In this document: one piece after another, positions 50,801-59,210 of the stretch
How positions within the stretch are numbered: the stretch's first letter is position 1
How the letters are laid out: every line of letters begins with the position of its first letter
Assembly (NCBI RefSeq): GCF_017875645.1
Contig: NZ_JAGGMR010000001.1
Span: 6,386,001-6,450,000, forward strand
Direction: 5' to 3'
DNA: 64,000 nt
Source: Nocardia goodfellowii
GTDB taxonomy: Bacteria > Actinomycetota > Actinomycetes > Mycobacteriales > Mycobacteriaceae
Notes under the pieces: model-generated
The model's database searches: none
Told to the model about the DNA's origin: nothing
The model's input: the letters and a program-made list of their open reading frames with translations, nothing else
Program-made: the position numbers and the translations under genes

Positions 50801-51456
50801 CAGGATTCGTGGCCATCCTCGGGCTCGGCGGTATAGGCGTCGAAGGTCTGCTCGGCCGCCACCCGCGCAGTGGTCGCATCATCGCCATCGGCAATCGCGG
50901 CCGCGCCCCAGGCGGTCGCGGCGGCACGAATGAACTCGATGCCCTCGGGCGTGGTGTGCAAGGTGAGCGCCACGGCCGGATCCACCGGTTCTCCGCTCTC
51001 GAGATGCATGCCGAGACCCATGAGGGAAAGGTCCCAGCCGACGCCGACCGCTCCGGGCCCGAACCGCGTCCACATCTCGGGGTCGATCGGCGCTTCGTGC
51101 ATCAGGGTCAACTGCGTGCCGTCCTCGGCCGGGCTGAGGACAACCTCCAGCCAGGAGACCTGATCGCCCATTTCCCAGGTGACCGCAAACCCTTTCGGCG
51201 CGTCACAGCGCTCGATCACCCCGTGCGCATTGCCCTCGAGCTGATAACTCCCACCGACTTCGAGCGAACCGCTGATCGGCAGGAACCAACGTGGAATCCG
51301 CTCGATATCGGTCAGCGCGTCCCACAGATCGGACTGATCGGTGGGATAACTGCGCTGAGCTACGGCAATCCTGGTCGCCGCGCCGCCGCGCGAGCCGGTG
51401 CGCACCTCCCTGGTTACAAGACCGGCCAGAGCCGTGGGATCGGAAAGCAAGGGCAT
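50800..51456 (-). CDS. SRPBCC/AHSA1 family protein
   Basis: 218 residues. AHSA1-like pattern: AVAQRSYPTDQSDLWDALTD, IERIPRWFLPISGSLEVGGS, YQLEGNAHGVIERCD, then TWEMGDQVSWLEVVLSPAED and the long C-terminal helices (GWDLSLMGLGMHLESGEPVD). Pairing with an ArsR regulator in one operon is a common actinobacterial arrangement; the SRPBCC partner likely binds a hydrophobic ligand. AGGAGG lies directly upstream of the ATG, within the leader that follows the palindrome. Confidence 0.82.
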   Translation of the reverse strand: MPLLSDPTALAGLVTREVRTGSRGGAATRIAVAQRSYPTDQSDLWDALTDIERIPRWFLPISGSLEVGGSYQLEGNAHGVIERCDAPKGFAVTWEMGDQVSWLEVVLSPAEDGTQLTLMHEAPIDPEMWTRFGPGAVGVGWDLSLMGLGMHLESGEPVDPAVALTLHTTPEGIEFIRAAATAWGAAAIADGDDATTARVAAEQTFDAYTAEPEDGHES

Positions 51457-51465
51457 GACATCCTC

Positions 51466-51491
51466 CTAATATAAGTTTCAACTTATATTAG
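51466..51491. promoter_or_regulatory. Perfect palindromic operator of the ArsR operon
   Basis: A 26-base palindrome, CTAATATAAGTT-TC-AACTTATATTAG, 10 bases upstream of the SRPBCC start. TATATT/AATATA inside suits a -10 box on the minus strand, so binding would block transcription. It is the best candidate ArsR binding site in the window. Confidence 0.8.
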
Positions 51492-51527
51492 CGTACCCGC
51501 GCAGAGCGCGATGGTTGGCGACCAAGG

Positions 51528-51818
51528 TCATGAGCGGTGGCGGTGCCTGTGCCTGTGCCGGTGCCGGTGCCGGTGTCGATCGTTGTTCTCATCCGTACAT
51601 TGCGAGTCGTCGGCCTTGCCCTTTCGGTTGCCGCCGTGCTCGCACTGACCATCCGCACTGCCCTCGCTATCGGTCTGCGCTGCGACCGGGCTGGGCGTAC
51701 CCGAAGCAGTTACCAGGACGGGCGAAGCGTCGGCAACCGTCGCAAAGACAACAGCGACCAATGCCGCTCCACCGATGGCCACGGCGAGGCCGGTGGGTGG
51801 TTTCACTATTCGAGACAC
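51528..51818 (-). CDS. Secreted protein with His-Arg repeat tail
   Basis: 96 residues from GTG at 51818, four bases after GAGGAG (a TTG four codons earlier is in frame). Signal peptide: SRIVKPPTGLAVAIGGAALV with cleavage near ADA-SP. The mature part is polar and acidic with two cysteines (GQCEHGG, DSQCTDE) and ends in seven HR dipeptides plus S. The tail would bind divalent metal ions or polyanions. The DNA of the tail is a short tandem repeat (CACCGG/CACAGG), prone to slippage. No family recognised. Confidence 0.7.
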   Translation of the reverse strand: MSRIVKPPTGLAVAIGGAALVAVVFATVADASPVLVTASGTPSPVAAQTDSEGSADGQCEHGGNRKGKADDSQCTDENNDRHRHRHRHRHRHRHRS

Positions 51819-51986
51819 GGTTCTCCTCAACGTGGGAAACGATCCGAACGGCGTGATGATTCGATCTCAGTCGGCGACCGCCACTGCCTCCTCGACGCAG
51901 ACGACAGCCCGGCTTGCGCATCAGCTACTGTACGGCAATCAAGATCGTTTCCGGTGTTACGAGACGCCCTCGAGGTGAAGCGAAAT

Positions 51987-53426
51987 ATGCCAAGCACGAG
52001 CAGCACACCGGTACAGTCGCGCCACAGCACAACCGCTGCGGTCCACACACCGGACACGCTGCAGGGTGCCCGATTCGGATGGTGGCGAGGAGGTGCCGGT
52101 AGCGCGATCACTGTCCGGGACGCACCGGATCAGGCAGCGACAGCGCGCTGGAATCCGTTCACTCGCATCGCCTTTCGGTTCTGCTTCCTGTACTTCGGAT
52201 TGTATTGTCTGCTCTACCCTCAGTTGCTTACCGATCTTGCGGGATGGCTGGTTTCGGAGTGGCCCTGGTCTCCGGATCCCCCGACCTGGCAGATGCAACT
52301 GCTGCAGCCGCTGCTGCAATGGGTGGGATGGCAGGTCTTCGGGATCACCGCCGTTCCACTGGTGACGACCGGCGGCCGCGATCATCTCATCTTTTGGATG
52401 CTGCTGTTCTGCATCCTGGTGGTCAGCGTGGCGGGTACCGCGGTGTGGACGCTGCTGGATCGCCGGTCCGAGTATCGGCGGCTGGCGGGCTGGTTCTTCG
52501 TGTTCATCCGGCTGTGTGTGGCCGGGTCGATGATGAATTACGGTCTGGCGAAGCTGATTCCGACGCAAATGCCTCCGCCCGCACTGCGCACGCTGATCAC
52601 GCCGTATGGGGACTTCACTTCGTTGGACGTGCTGTGGTATCAGGTCGGCGTCTCACTGCCCTACGAGGTGTTGCTCGGCGCCGCAGAGGTGCTCGGCGCG
52701 ATACTGCTTTTCATCCCGCAAACCAGGATCGCGGGTGCGATCCTGGTGATGGTCGACATCGCTCTGGTGTTCGTGATGGACGTCTGCTTCGGCGTGTACG
52801 TCCGGACCTTGTCCGGGCACCTGCTGTTGATGTCGCTGTTGTTGCTGGCACCGGAGGCGCGGCGTTTGGTGAACGTTCTCCTTCTGGACCGGCCCGCCGG
52901 TATATCTACCGCACCATATCCGTTCCACACCAAGCGATCTCGCCGAATAGCAGCTGGTGCGCAGATACTTCTCGGGATCTGGGTCGGCACCGCGTTCCTC
53001 CCCATGAGCATCGACTATTGGCGCGAACAACATCCACCCGAATCGCCGGTCTACGGCATTTGGACGGTCACGGAGTTCACCCGGGACGGAATCGAGGTCC
53101 CGCCGTTGACGACCGACCGAACCCGCTGGCGCAAGGTCGTTTTCGACGAGCCCGGCTGGGTCACCTATCAGCGCATGGACGACAGCCTCGTCGACGTACG
53201 GTCCACGATCGACATCGCGACCCACCGCATCGAACTATCCGGCCCGAGCGACACCGAGCCGAAACCACTGGCACTCTTCACCTTTGAGCACGAAAGCGAC
53301 GACCGCCTGCGCTTGACCGGCTCCTTGAACGGCCACCCGGTATCGATCACCCTCGACCGAGTCGACCTGAGCCAGTTCCCGCTCCGCAATTACCAGTTCC
53401 AGTGGGTGGAGCCTGAGAACTCCTGA
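51987..53426 (+). CDS. DoxX-like membrane protein
   Basis: 479 residues from ATG at 51987 (GAGGTGAA upstream); a much longer open frame upstream is out of context and overlaps the His-Arg gene. Multiple hydrophobic segments: FCFLYFGLYCLLYPQLL, IFWMLLFCILVVSVAGTAV, LIPTQMPPPALRTLITPYGD, LGAAEVLGAILLFIPQTRIA, and GHLLLMSLLLLAPEARRLV. The central part (YGLAKLIPTQ, GAAEVLGA) resembles DoxX/DoxD quinone-linked membrane proteins. A soluble C-terminal domain (about residues 350-479) is beta-rich (GIWTVTEFTRDGIEVPPL). Function not clear; thiosulfate or redox homeostasis is a family-based guess. Confidence 0.65.
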   Translation: MPSTSSTPVQSRHSTTAAVHTPDTLQGARFGWWRGGAGSAITVRDAPDQAATARWNPFTRIAFRFCFLYFGLYCLLYPQLLTDLAGWLVSEWPWSPDPPTWQMQLLQPLLQWVGWQVFGITAVPLVTTGGRDHLIFWMLLFCILVVSVAGTAVWTLLDRRSEYRRLAGWFFVFIRLCVAGSMMNYGLAKLIPTQMPPPALRTLITPYGDFTSLDVLWYQVGVSLPYEVLLGAAEVLGAILLFIPQTRIAGAILVMVDIALVFVMDVCFGVYVRTLSGHLLLMSLLLLAPEARRLVNVLLLDRPAGISTAPYPFHTKRSRRIAAGAQILLGIWVGTAFLPMSIDYWREQHPPESPVYGIWTVTEFTRDGIEVPPLTTDRTRWRKVVFDEPGWVTYQRMDDSLVDVRSTIDIATHRIELSGPSDTEPKPLALFTFEHESDDRLRLTGSLNGHPVSITLDRVDLSQFPLRNYQFQWVEPENS

Positions 53427-53531
53427 CCTGGTTCACCTATTCACACCACCCCTGACGGATCGGAGTGGCTCCGGGTTTGTCGGTCCCTGCTGCGATGCTG
53501 ACCTCACCAAGAATCGCGAGGGAGGCCGAAG

Positions 53532-54494
53532 GTGAGCGTGAACGCACCGGACGCGCCGTTGGACCTGTTCTCCATCGAAGTCGCGGTGGCCCCGCTGTTG
53601 ACCGGGTTCACCGCGCTGCTGGCCGGCCACCAGAATCTGGCACCGCGCGCGCGAAAGGCTTACCTGGAGCGGGTGACTCACTTCCTGGGTTGGATTCGTG
53701 AGACCGGCGGCTTCGCCGACGCCTTGCACTCCGCCCGCGGCCGAGACCGCGCCGTGGACGCCTATCTCGGTGCGGCCGTCGCGGATCGGGGCGTGGCCGG
53801 GCGCACGGTCAATTTCAGCCTGACCGCGCTGAACATCTTCTACGAATGGCTCGGCCTGGGCGAGTTGCCGATGCCGCGGGTGCTGGTCGACCCGGTCAAC
53901 CCCCACACCCTGGAGCTGGCCGAGCAGCGCGCGGTGCTACGCGCGGCCGCCGCCCGCGGGCCCCGCGCCTACGCCCTGGTCGTGCTCGGCTTCGACGTCG
54001 GGCCCCGCAAATCCGAACTCGTCGACCTGGACCTGGCCGGGGTAGACCTCGCGAAATGGCCTGGGCAGCTGACGATTCCGGAAACCACCGGCGGATCCCG
54101 CACCGTCCCGCTGGGACCGGGCGCACGCACCGCACTGGTCGCCTGGCTCCCCGAACGCCGCCGACTCCTGCGCGGCCACGAACAACGCGCCCTGTTCATC
54201 ACCGAACAGGCCCCACCGCGACGACTCGCCCAGCGCACCCTCGACGACGCGATCCGCGCCATCGGCCACGACGCCGGCGTCGACCTGTCCCCCGGCCTGC
54301 TGCGCGCCACCGCCGAACAGCGAATGCTGCGTGAAGGACTGGCCCCCGAATTGGTCGCCACGCGGCTGGGCCGCCGAAGCTCGGATCCGGATCGGGCCAG
54401 CGCCCTGCTCAGGGAGACGCCGCATCGACGTACCCGGGTGCCGCTGACCGACAGTGCGCAGCTCGACCTATTCGGCGACATCGCCGAGGCGTGA
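53532..54494 (+). CDS. Degenerate tyrosine recombinase (XerC/integrase fold)
   Basis: 320 residues from GTG at 53532 (GAGGGAGG upstream). A SAM-like N-terminal core-binding region (LAPRARKAYLERVTHFLGWI) is followed by a catalytic-type domain: GFDVGPRKSELVDLDLAGVD (Arg I), GGSRTVPLGPGARTAL, SPGLLRATAEQRML (Arg II, with the usual His replaced) and TRLGRRSSDPDRASALLRET, where LGH...Y is expected. The HxLR His, the LGH His and the Tyr nucleophile are all absent. It is thus probably not an active strand-transfer enzyme and may be a DNA-binding protein. No attachment-site repeats or phage genes are seen. Confidence 0.75.
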   Translation: MSVNAPDAPLDLFSIEVAVAPLLTGFTALLAGHQNLAPRARKAYLERVTHFLGWIRETGGFADALHSARGRDRAVDAYLGAAVADRGVAGRTVNFSLTALNIFYEWLGLGELPMPRVLVDPVNPHTLELAEQRAVLRAAAARGPRAYALVVLGFDVGPRKSELVDLDLAGVDLAKWPGQLTIPETTGGSRTVPLGPGARTALVAWLPERRRLLRGHEQRALFITEQAPPRRLAQRTLDDAIRAIGHDAGVDLSPGLLRATAEQRMLREGLAPELVATRLGRRSSDPDRASALLRETPHRRTRVPLTDSAQLDLFGDIAEA

Positions 54495-54509
54495 GACGCC
54501 GACAGAATC

Positions 54510-54535
54510 CGCCCGCCCCGGGTACGGGGCGGGCG
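54510..54535. terminator. Hairpin terminator after the recombinase-like gene
   Basis: Perfect 11-bp GC stem (CGCCCGCCCCG, 54510-54520, with its complement at 54525-54535) and the loop GGTA, 15 bases after the stop at 54494. No T-run. Confidence 0.75.
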
Positions 54536-54620
54536 CTGCCACATCGTGACGCCCATCCAGTGGCCGTCAAACCTCTGCATACCCAGCCGTAGTGAAGCGA
54601 CACCTCGTCTGCTGGCTGAT

Positions 54621-55976
54621 CTACTGACGCGGCCGGACGACGACCGCCGCGCGTCGATACCAGAAATTGGCGTTGTTTCCTTCGTTGCCCATATACCCCT
54701 CCAACTCCGAGGCGAAAGGCTCCAGCGCCGATGTTGTCCCGCCCGTGCACAACTCCTCGTCCCGGACCCGCGCCGTATCGGGCTTACCGCCAGTTCCTGA
54801 CCGATCGATCAACCACGTCATCGTGAGGTCGGACCAGCGCAGCTCGCCGAGCTCGTCCGAGCGCGGGTCCAATGGAAGGTCGGAGCGCACCGGAAGGCTC
54901 GCGGGATCATCGGGCACCGGATCGACCATCTCGCCCTCGTCATCGAAGTCCATCTCGGAACTTTCGACGCATTTCCACCCGTCCGCAACGCGTTCCCAGC
55001 GCTGTCGATAGATCAGCATCGAGGTGGTGTAATCCTCTTCCTCGTAGCACTCCTCGGCCTCCGCCAGCGCCAGCGATGTGTCGTATCCCGCGATGTCGGC
55101 CGCCGCGAGCAGCATCCCGGTACGGCCCGCGTCGCTGCCTTTGAGCCGGTCCCAGCCGAAGCCGTTCTGAGAATATTGATGGTCCATCAAGTAGACGAGT
55201 TGACGGGGTGGCCGTGGCGCCGACTTGGGAAAGGAATCCGCCGCGGCTTCGATCGGTGTGGTGAAATGCGCGCGCAACTGCTCAGCCAACAGCGGGACCG
55301 ACGGCTGCCGGGCGAAATCGGTGGTGTCCGGTCCGGTACGTCCCTTCGCCATCAGGTTGTAGGTCAACGCGATTCGGTATCCGTCGGTCACCGGCAGCAC
55401 TTCATGCTCACAGTCGCTGTAGAAGGCGACGAAGGACAACCGCTCCGGCGCACCTCTGTCGATGACGCGCACCCCCTGCTGATCGATCACGAGTTCCCCG
55501 CCGGTGAACGCTGACGGCAGCGTCACCACCAACGTGCCGATCATGCCCTCGGCCTTCTCCGAATCCTGGTGGCGCTGAAAGAATTGCCCCGGCTCATACA
55601 CCAGCATCGAATGCAGCTCCGCGGACAACTCGCAGTCCGGAGCCAGGCCCAGGTCAGCCCGCACGCTGTCCAGCAGGGGCAGCAATGTCTCCTGCCACCG
55701 CCCCTCCTCGATCGCTACCCGCTCGCGCGGAACCTCCCAGGTGTCACGAACATTCGCGTCGAGCAGGGTCTGCTCGCGCAGGCCATACCGCGCCGGACGC
55801 GCGACCTCGCATAGTCGCCGTGCCTGACTGGGCGGCACCGGCAAGTCGAGTCGCCCCACTCCCTCCACCGCAATCACCAGGTTCTCCGGCGACCCGGTGT
55901 GCTGCACGGCGAATGAACCCGCCGACCGCACCGAACCCAGGAGCTCCCCGATCGCCCGTAAAGTGCTGTCCGTCAT
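54621..55976 (-). CDS. 2-oxoglutarate/Fe(II) oxygenase
   Basis: 451 residues from ATG at 55976 (GAGGGAG upstream). Prolyl-4-hydroxylase-like core: LVYEPGQFFQRHQDSEKAEG gives the HxD iron ligands (His136, Asp138), TGGELVIDQQGVR follows, and CEHEVLPVTDGYRIALTYNL provides the distal His191 and the 2OG-binding Arg201. The C-terminal half (about residues 215-451) is acidic and unlike known domains, and includes FWYRRAAVVVRP at the end. It probably hydroxylates a protein or peptide residue. Separate from its neighbours; the FAD-oxidase gene ends 95 bases upstream. Confidence 0.82.
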   Translation of the reverse strand: MTDSTLRAIGELLGSVRSAGSFAVQHTGSPENLVIAVEGVGRLDLPVPPSQARRLCEVARPARYGLREQTLLDANVRDTWEVPRERVAIEEGRWQETLLPLLDSVRADLGLAPDCELSAELHSMLVYEPGQFFQRHQDSEKAEGMIGTLVVTLPSAFTGGELVIDQQGVRVIDRGAPERLSFVAFYSDCEHEVLPVTDGYRIALTYNLMAKGRTGPDTTDFARQPSVPLLAEQLRAHFTTPIEAAADSFPKSAPRPPRQLVYLMDHQYSQNGFGWDRLKGSDAGRTGMLLAAADIAGYDTSLALAEAEECYEEEDYTTSMLIYRQRWERVADGWKCVESSEMDFDDEGEMVDPVPDDPASLPVRSDLPLDPRSDELGELRWSDLTMTWLIDRSGTGGKPDTARVRDEELCTGGTTSALEPFASELEGYMGNEGNNANFWYRRAAVVVRPRQ

Positions 55977-56071
55977 CACATCTCCCTCGTTGAACAACGT
56001 TCGCGTGCATCCTCTCGAGACGCACCGACAGTCCTGCGGGGGGAGAGCGTGAGCCGGTGGTGGAGCAGGTC

Positions 56072-57538
56072 TCAACCGTTGATCCCCCAGCGCAGCACAC
56101 GATCCGGGTCGATCGCCTGGCGAATGTATTGCAATCGGGGGAAGTTCGGTCCGAAACAGCGCTGCACCGTGTCGGTGGGTTCGACGTGGTTGAGATACCC
56201 GCCGGCGGAGTAGGGCGACAATGCCTGGTTGGCGCTGGTAATCCAGCGATATGCCTCGTCGAACCCGCCGGTAGTCATGACTGCCCACTCCAGGGCGGCC
56301 GCGTGCGCACGCCATGGGAAAGCGCTGGCGCCGGGCATGACCTCCCTGATGGCCCCGTCGATCGGTTCCACCATCACCTGGCCTGGCGCATTGGCGCGGG
56401 ATCGCGCGGCGATGACATCGACGATGGCGTTGACAACCATGGGAGAAAGGCCCGCGACGACGTCGGAGCCGGCGATCCTGGTCGTTCCGGCCTCCGGCTT
56501 ATCCAGGTTGACGTCATCTACTGCCGCCAAGTGCTCGAGTGCGGTCCGGTGGTCCTCCTTCGTCGGCGCCGTAGCGACCGCTGTGGTCAAGTCACGGACG
56601 ACTCCGCCGCCGGCCCCGGCAGGGCAAACGATCAGCACATCGCATCGAGGGCCGTCCGGCGTCGCTACGACGTCCACGCGGGCATAGACGGCGCGGTCGG
56701 CGACCGGCATCCACTGCGCCCAGCCTTCGAGCACGCGGCGAGCCGCCTGGTCCCCGGGGAAGGTCAAACGGATTACGTCTTTCGCTATCGCCGGGATCGG
56801 GCGGAAAGTCAGGGAGGTAACGATGCCGGTAGCACCGCCGGCACCGCGCAAAGCCCAGAAGAGGTCCGGCGTGGTCGCGTCTACCCGGACCAGTTCGCCG
56901 TTGGGCAGCACGAGTTCGGCTGCGACCAGCCGGTCGCAGGTCATACCGTAGCGGCGCGAGTCGACTCCGAGGCCACCGCCGACCGTGAGACCGGCCAGAC
57001 CTACGCTGGAGCAGGTCCCGACCGGGAGGCTGAGTCCGGACGGCACCAACTCTTTCAGCGCCGCAAGGCCCGTCAGTCCAGCCCCGAACGTGACGTGGTC
57101 GGCGTCGAAACCGACCTTATCGAGCTTCCGTACGTCGATCACCAGCGCGCCGGTGGCCGCGGACGCGCCGACGAAGGAGTGGCCGCCCGCCCTGACAGCC
57201 AACGGAAGCCCATGGCCTCGTGCGAAAGTTACGGCCGCTTGGACATCCCCGGTTTCGGCCGCACGGACCACACCGAGCGGCGCGTTGTCATCGAACCTCG
57301 GATCGACCAGTGCTTTCACCGCACCGTAGTCCGGTTCACCTCGCAGCACGAGCGCGCCGCGCAATTGTCCGCGCAGCCTCGCCCACTCGGCAGGGCCGAC
57401 CGCCGCGGCGGCGGTCCGGGTGCTCACAGCCCCGGCTGCGGCGACGGCCGCGATCCCACTCGCCCCCCGGATCAACGAACGCCGCGAGAACCCGGATGCG
57501 CCGGGCAACGCGCCGTCAGGACTGGGCATGGCGGTCAC
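56072..57538 (-). CDS. Tat-exported berberine-bridge-type FAD oxidase
   Basis: 488 residues. The N-terminus FSRRSLIRGASGIAAVAAAG is a twin-arginine signal with cleavage near AAA-AV. FAD-binding PCMH domain: LAVRAGGHSFVGASAATGAL with His120, and VGTCSSVGLAGLTVGGGLG with Cys176, the two residues that bind FAD covalently in berberine-bridge enzymes. The BBE C-terminal end (YLNHVEPTDTVQRCFGPNFP, RLQYIRQAIDPDRVL) is complete. It would oxidise a sugar or secondary metabolite with O2 outside the cytoplasm. The GTG start at 57538 has AGGG nearby; ATG at 57529 is an alternative. Confidence 0.85.
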   Translation of the reverse strand: MTAMPSPDGALPGASGFSRRSLIRGASGIAAVAAAGAVSTRTAAAAVGPAEWARLRGQLRGALVLRGEPDYGAVKALVDPRFDDNAPLGVVRAAETGDVQAAVTFARGHGLPLAVRAGGHSFVGASAATGALVIDVRKLDKVGFDADHVTFGAGLTGLAALKELVPSGLSLPVGTCSSVGLAGLTVGGGLGVDSRRYGMTCDRLVAAELVLPNGELVRVDATTPDLFWALRGAGGATGIVTSLTFRPIPAIAKDVIRLTFPGDQAARRVLEGWAQWMPVADRAVYARVDVVATPDGPRCDVLIVCPAGAGGGVVRDLTTAVATAPTKEDHRTALEHLAAVDDVNLDKPEAGTTRIAGSDVVAGLSPMVVNAIVDVIAARSRANAPGQVMVEPIDGAIREVMPGASAFPWRAHAAALEWAVMTTGGFDEAYRWITSANQALSPYSAGGYLNHVEPTDTVQRCFGPNFPRLQYIRQAIDPDRVLRWGING

Positions 57539-58041
57539 ACTGGCCCTTATCGAGCCCTGCGGCGAAGATCAAGGGTGAGCGCGAGATACACATCGATGCA
57601 GCAGTCAAAACTTGTCCTTTCATCGGGACGATATCGAGACCAGGAGCCGGTAAGGCGACAGGAGTGACGGCCGACCGCCGACTTCGGCAGAGATAATTCG
57701 GTGCGGCGTTCACCCGGGATGGCCTGCGGGCCCGGCTATTCGATTGCCGGTCCCATCTTCCGTTCGGACGGCACCGAAGACTACAAGGGTGTCCGGCGCG
57801 GGCGCGACCGGCCCACGGGTCGAACGAAGGCGGGGAGGTTGTCGATGAATGTGAGCGGACCGTGCTGTGCCGCAGTATTTCCAGCGCTGACTTGCACAGC
57901 GGTGGCGGTGGCCCGCAGCTCCGGCGGTCCCTCGGCGAGATGGTCCCCGATGTCATGAATCTGTAGACCTCATCAGCCGATCGAATACTTCGATGCCTTG
58001 AAGATCGTCGGCACGACAATCAGGGATTGGATCGAATACAC
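57539..58041. other. Gene-free stretch
   Basis: About 500 bases. No frame in it looks coding on GC3 or similarity. It should hold divergent promoters for the FAD oxidase (minus) and arginine decarboxylase (plus), but I found no clear hexamers and no repeats. Confidence 0.4.
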
Positions 58042-58671
58042 ATGGATTTCGGACGTGACGTGCGGCCTGCCGGAGTAGGTCGCCGGTCATTTCTCGTAGT
58101 CGGTGGTTTAGGCGCCGCGATGGCCTCCGCGGGCTTGGCCGGGGAAGCCCCCGCGCGCGCGGAAGAACGCGCCGGCAGCGAAAAGTTGACGATTGAAGTC
58201 GGACCGGCCCGCGGGACCGGTTCTACCGCCAAAGCCGCTTTCAATTCGGCACTGAGCGCGCTGGGAGTCAGCGGCGCCAACCTGATCAGGCTGTCCTCGG
58301 TGATTCCGCCGCACGCCAGCGTGCAACGAGTGGCACGCGTCGACAAGCAGATCCCGTGGGGTGACAAACTCTACTGCGTATACGCGGTCGAGTACGCGTC
58401 CGATCCCGGCAGCCGAGCCGCCGCCGGTGTCGGCTGGGTGCTGCGCGACGATGATTCCGGCGCTGGGTTTTTCGTAGAACACGTCGCCGAGACCGCCGAG
58501 GCCGTCGAGGAGCTGATCCGTTCCAGCCTCAGGGACATGGTGCACGGGCGACCGGAACGGTTCGGCCCCGTCCAACTCTGCACCAGCGAGGTTCGTTCGG
58601 ACGGAACTCCCACCTGCGCACTGGTATTGGCCGCGTACGACTCCGCTTCGTGGCAGCACGGCGGCGAATAG
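58042..58671 (+). CDS. Pyruvoyl-dependent arginine decarboxylase with export-like N-terminus
   Basis: 209 residues. The C-terminal part matches pyruvoyl-dependent arginine decarboxylase (PvlArgDC): AAFNSALSALGVSGANLIRL then SSVIPPHASV, where self-cleavage between Ser85 and Ser86 would create the pyruvoyl group, followed by WGDKLYCVYAVEYASDPG. It would convert arginine to agmatine and CO2. Residues 10-40 (VGRRSFLVVGGLGAAMASAG then LAGEAPARAEE) look like a twin-arginine signal peptide, which is unusual for this cytoplasmic family. ATG at 58042 is chosen; TTG at 58027 is possible. Confidence 0.75.
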   Translation: MDFGRDVRPAGVGRRSFLVVGGLGAAMASAGLAGEAPARAEERAGSEKLTIEVGPARGTGSTAKAAFNSALSALGVSGANLIRLSSVIPPHASVQRVARVDKQIPWGDKLYCVYAVEYASDPGSRAAAGVGWVLRDDDSGAGFFVEHVAETAEAVEELIRSSLRDMVHGRPERFGPVQLCTSEVRSDGTPTCALVLAAYDSASWQHGGE

Positions 58672-58741
58672 CTTTCGCCGCCGCCGATTGCGCGATGTAA
58701 CCCCGCACCCGGTCAGCCAACTGCTCGAACAGCCGAGTCGG

Positions 58742-59155
58742 TCAGCATGCGGGTAAGAGGAAGGCTGATCGTTCGAATTCGCGGTTGAGCACCGCGCGGA
58801 CGAACGCCGTGTACTCGAGCTGATCGAAAGAAAGCCTGGCCATGCCCGTTGCGGCGCTGCCTGTCGGCGAGGCGCTGAATTCGTAACAGCCATCGGGCTT
58901 TCGGGTGATGGTCAAGGCGCCACGAACCGGCTGGCCCGATCGAATCGCCTGTTGGAGGACGTCGAACTGGGTGTGGTCGAGAACCAGGCATTGCTCTGGC
59001 GGGACACGTTGTGCCGCGGGGTCGCCGGGGACGGCGAGTTTGTCATCCCAGAGGAGGGTGCGGTGGTTGTCGCGATAGACCATGACGCACGCCTGCTGTG
59101 GAGAACTGGCGGTCGCTTTGCGGAACTGGGCGGCGGTCGGTGTCGGCAACAACAT
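58742..59155 (-). CDS. DUF397-like protein
   Basis: 137 residues from ATG at 59155 (GAAAGGA upstream). The N-terminal half (AQFRKATASSPQQACVMVYR, TLLWDDKLAVPG, then VLDHTQFDVLQQAIRSGQ) follows the DUF397 pattern (F/W..SS....CVEVA....V.DSK ... F..), which is usually a small partner of Scr1-type HTH regulators. The C-terminal extension (FSASPTGSAATGMARLSFDQ) is longer than typical. It lies 55 bases after the methyltransferase gene on the same strand. Confidence 0.65.
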   Translation of the reverse strand: MLLPTPTAAQFRKATASSPQQACVMVYRDNHRTLLWDDKLAVPGDPAAQRVPPEQCLVLDHTQFDVLQQAIRSGQPVRGALTITRKPDGCYEFSASPTGSAATGMARLSFDQLEYTAFVRAVLNREFERSAFLLPAC

Positions 59156-59210
59156 GGTGGATCCTTTCGAACTGCGCTGCCGGCGACGGTGCCGGCAGCA
59201 CGGGTGCGCG

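Noticed and set aside
53532..54535. Integrative element or phage remnant around the recombinase-like gene
   Set aside because: No attachment-site repeats, excisionase, tRNA or phage genes nearby, and the recombinase lacks its nucleophile.
57516..58019. 167-codon minus-strand ORF between FAD oxidase and arginine decarboxylase
   Set aside because: No motif, no ribosome binding site, and it overlaps the FAD oxidase start region out of frame.
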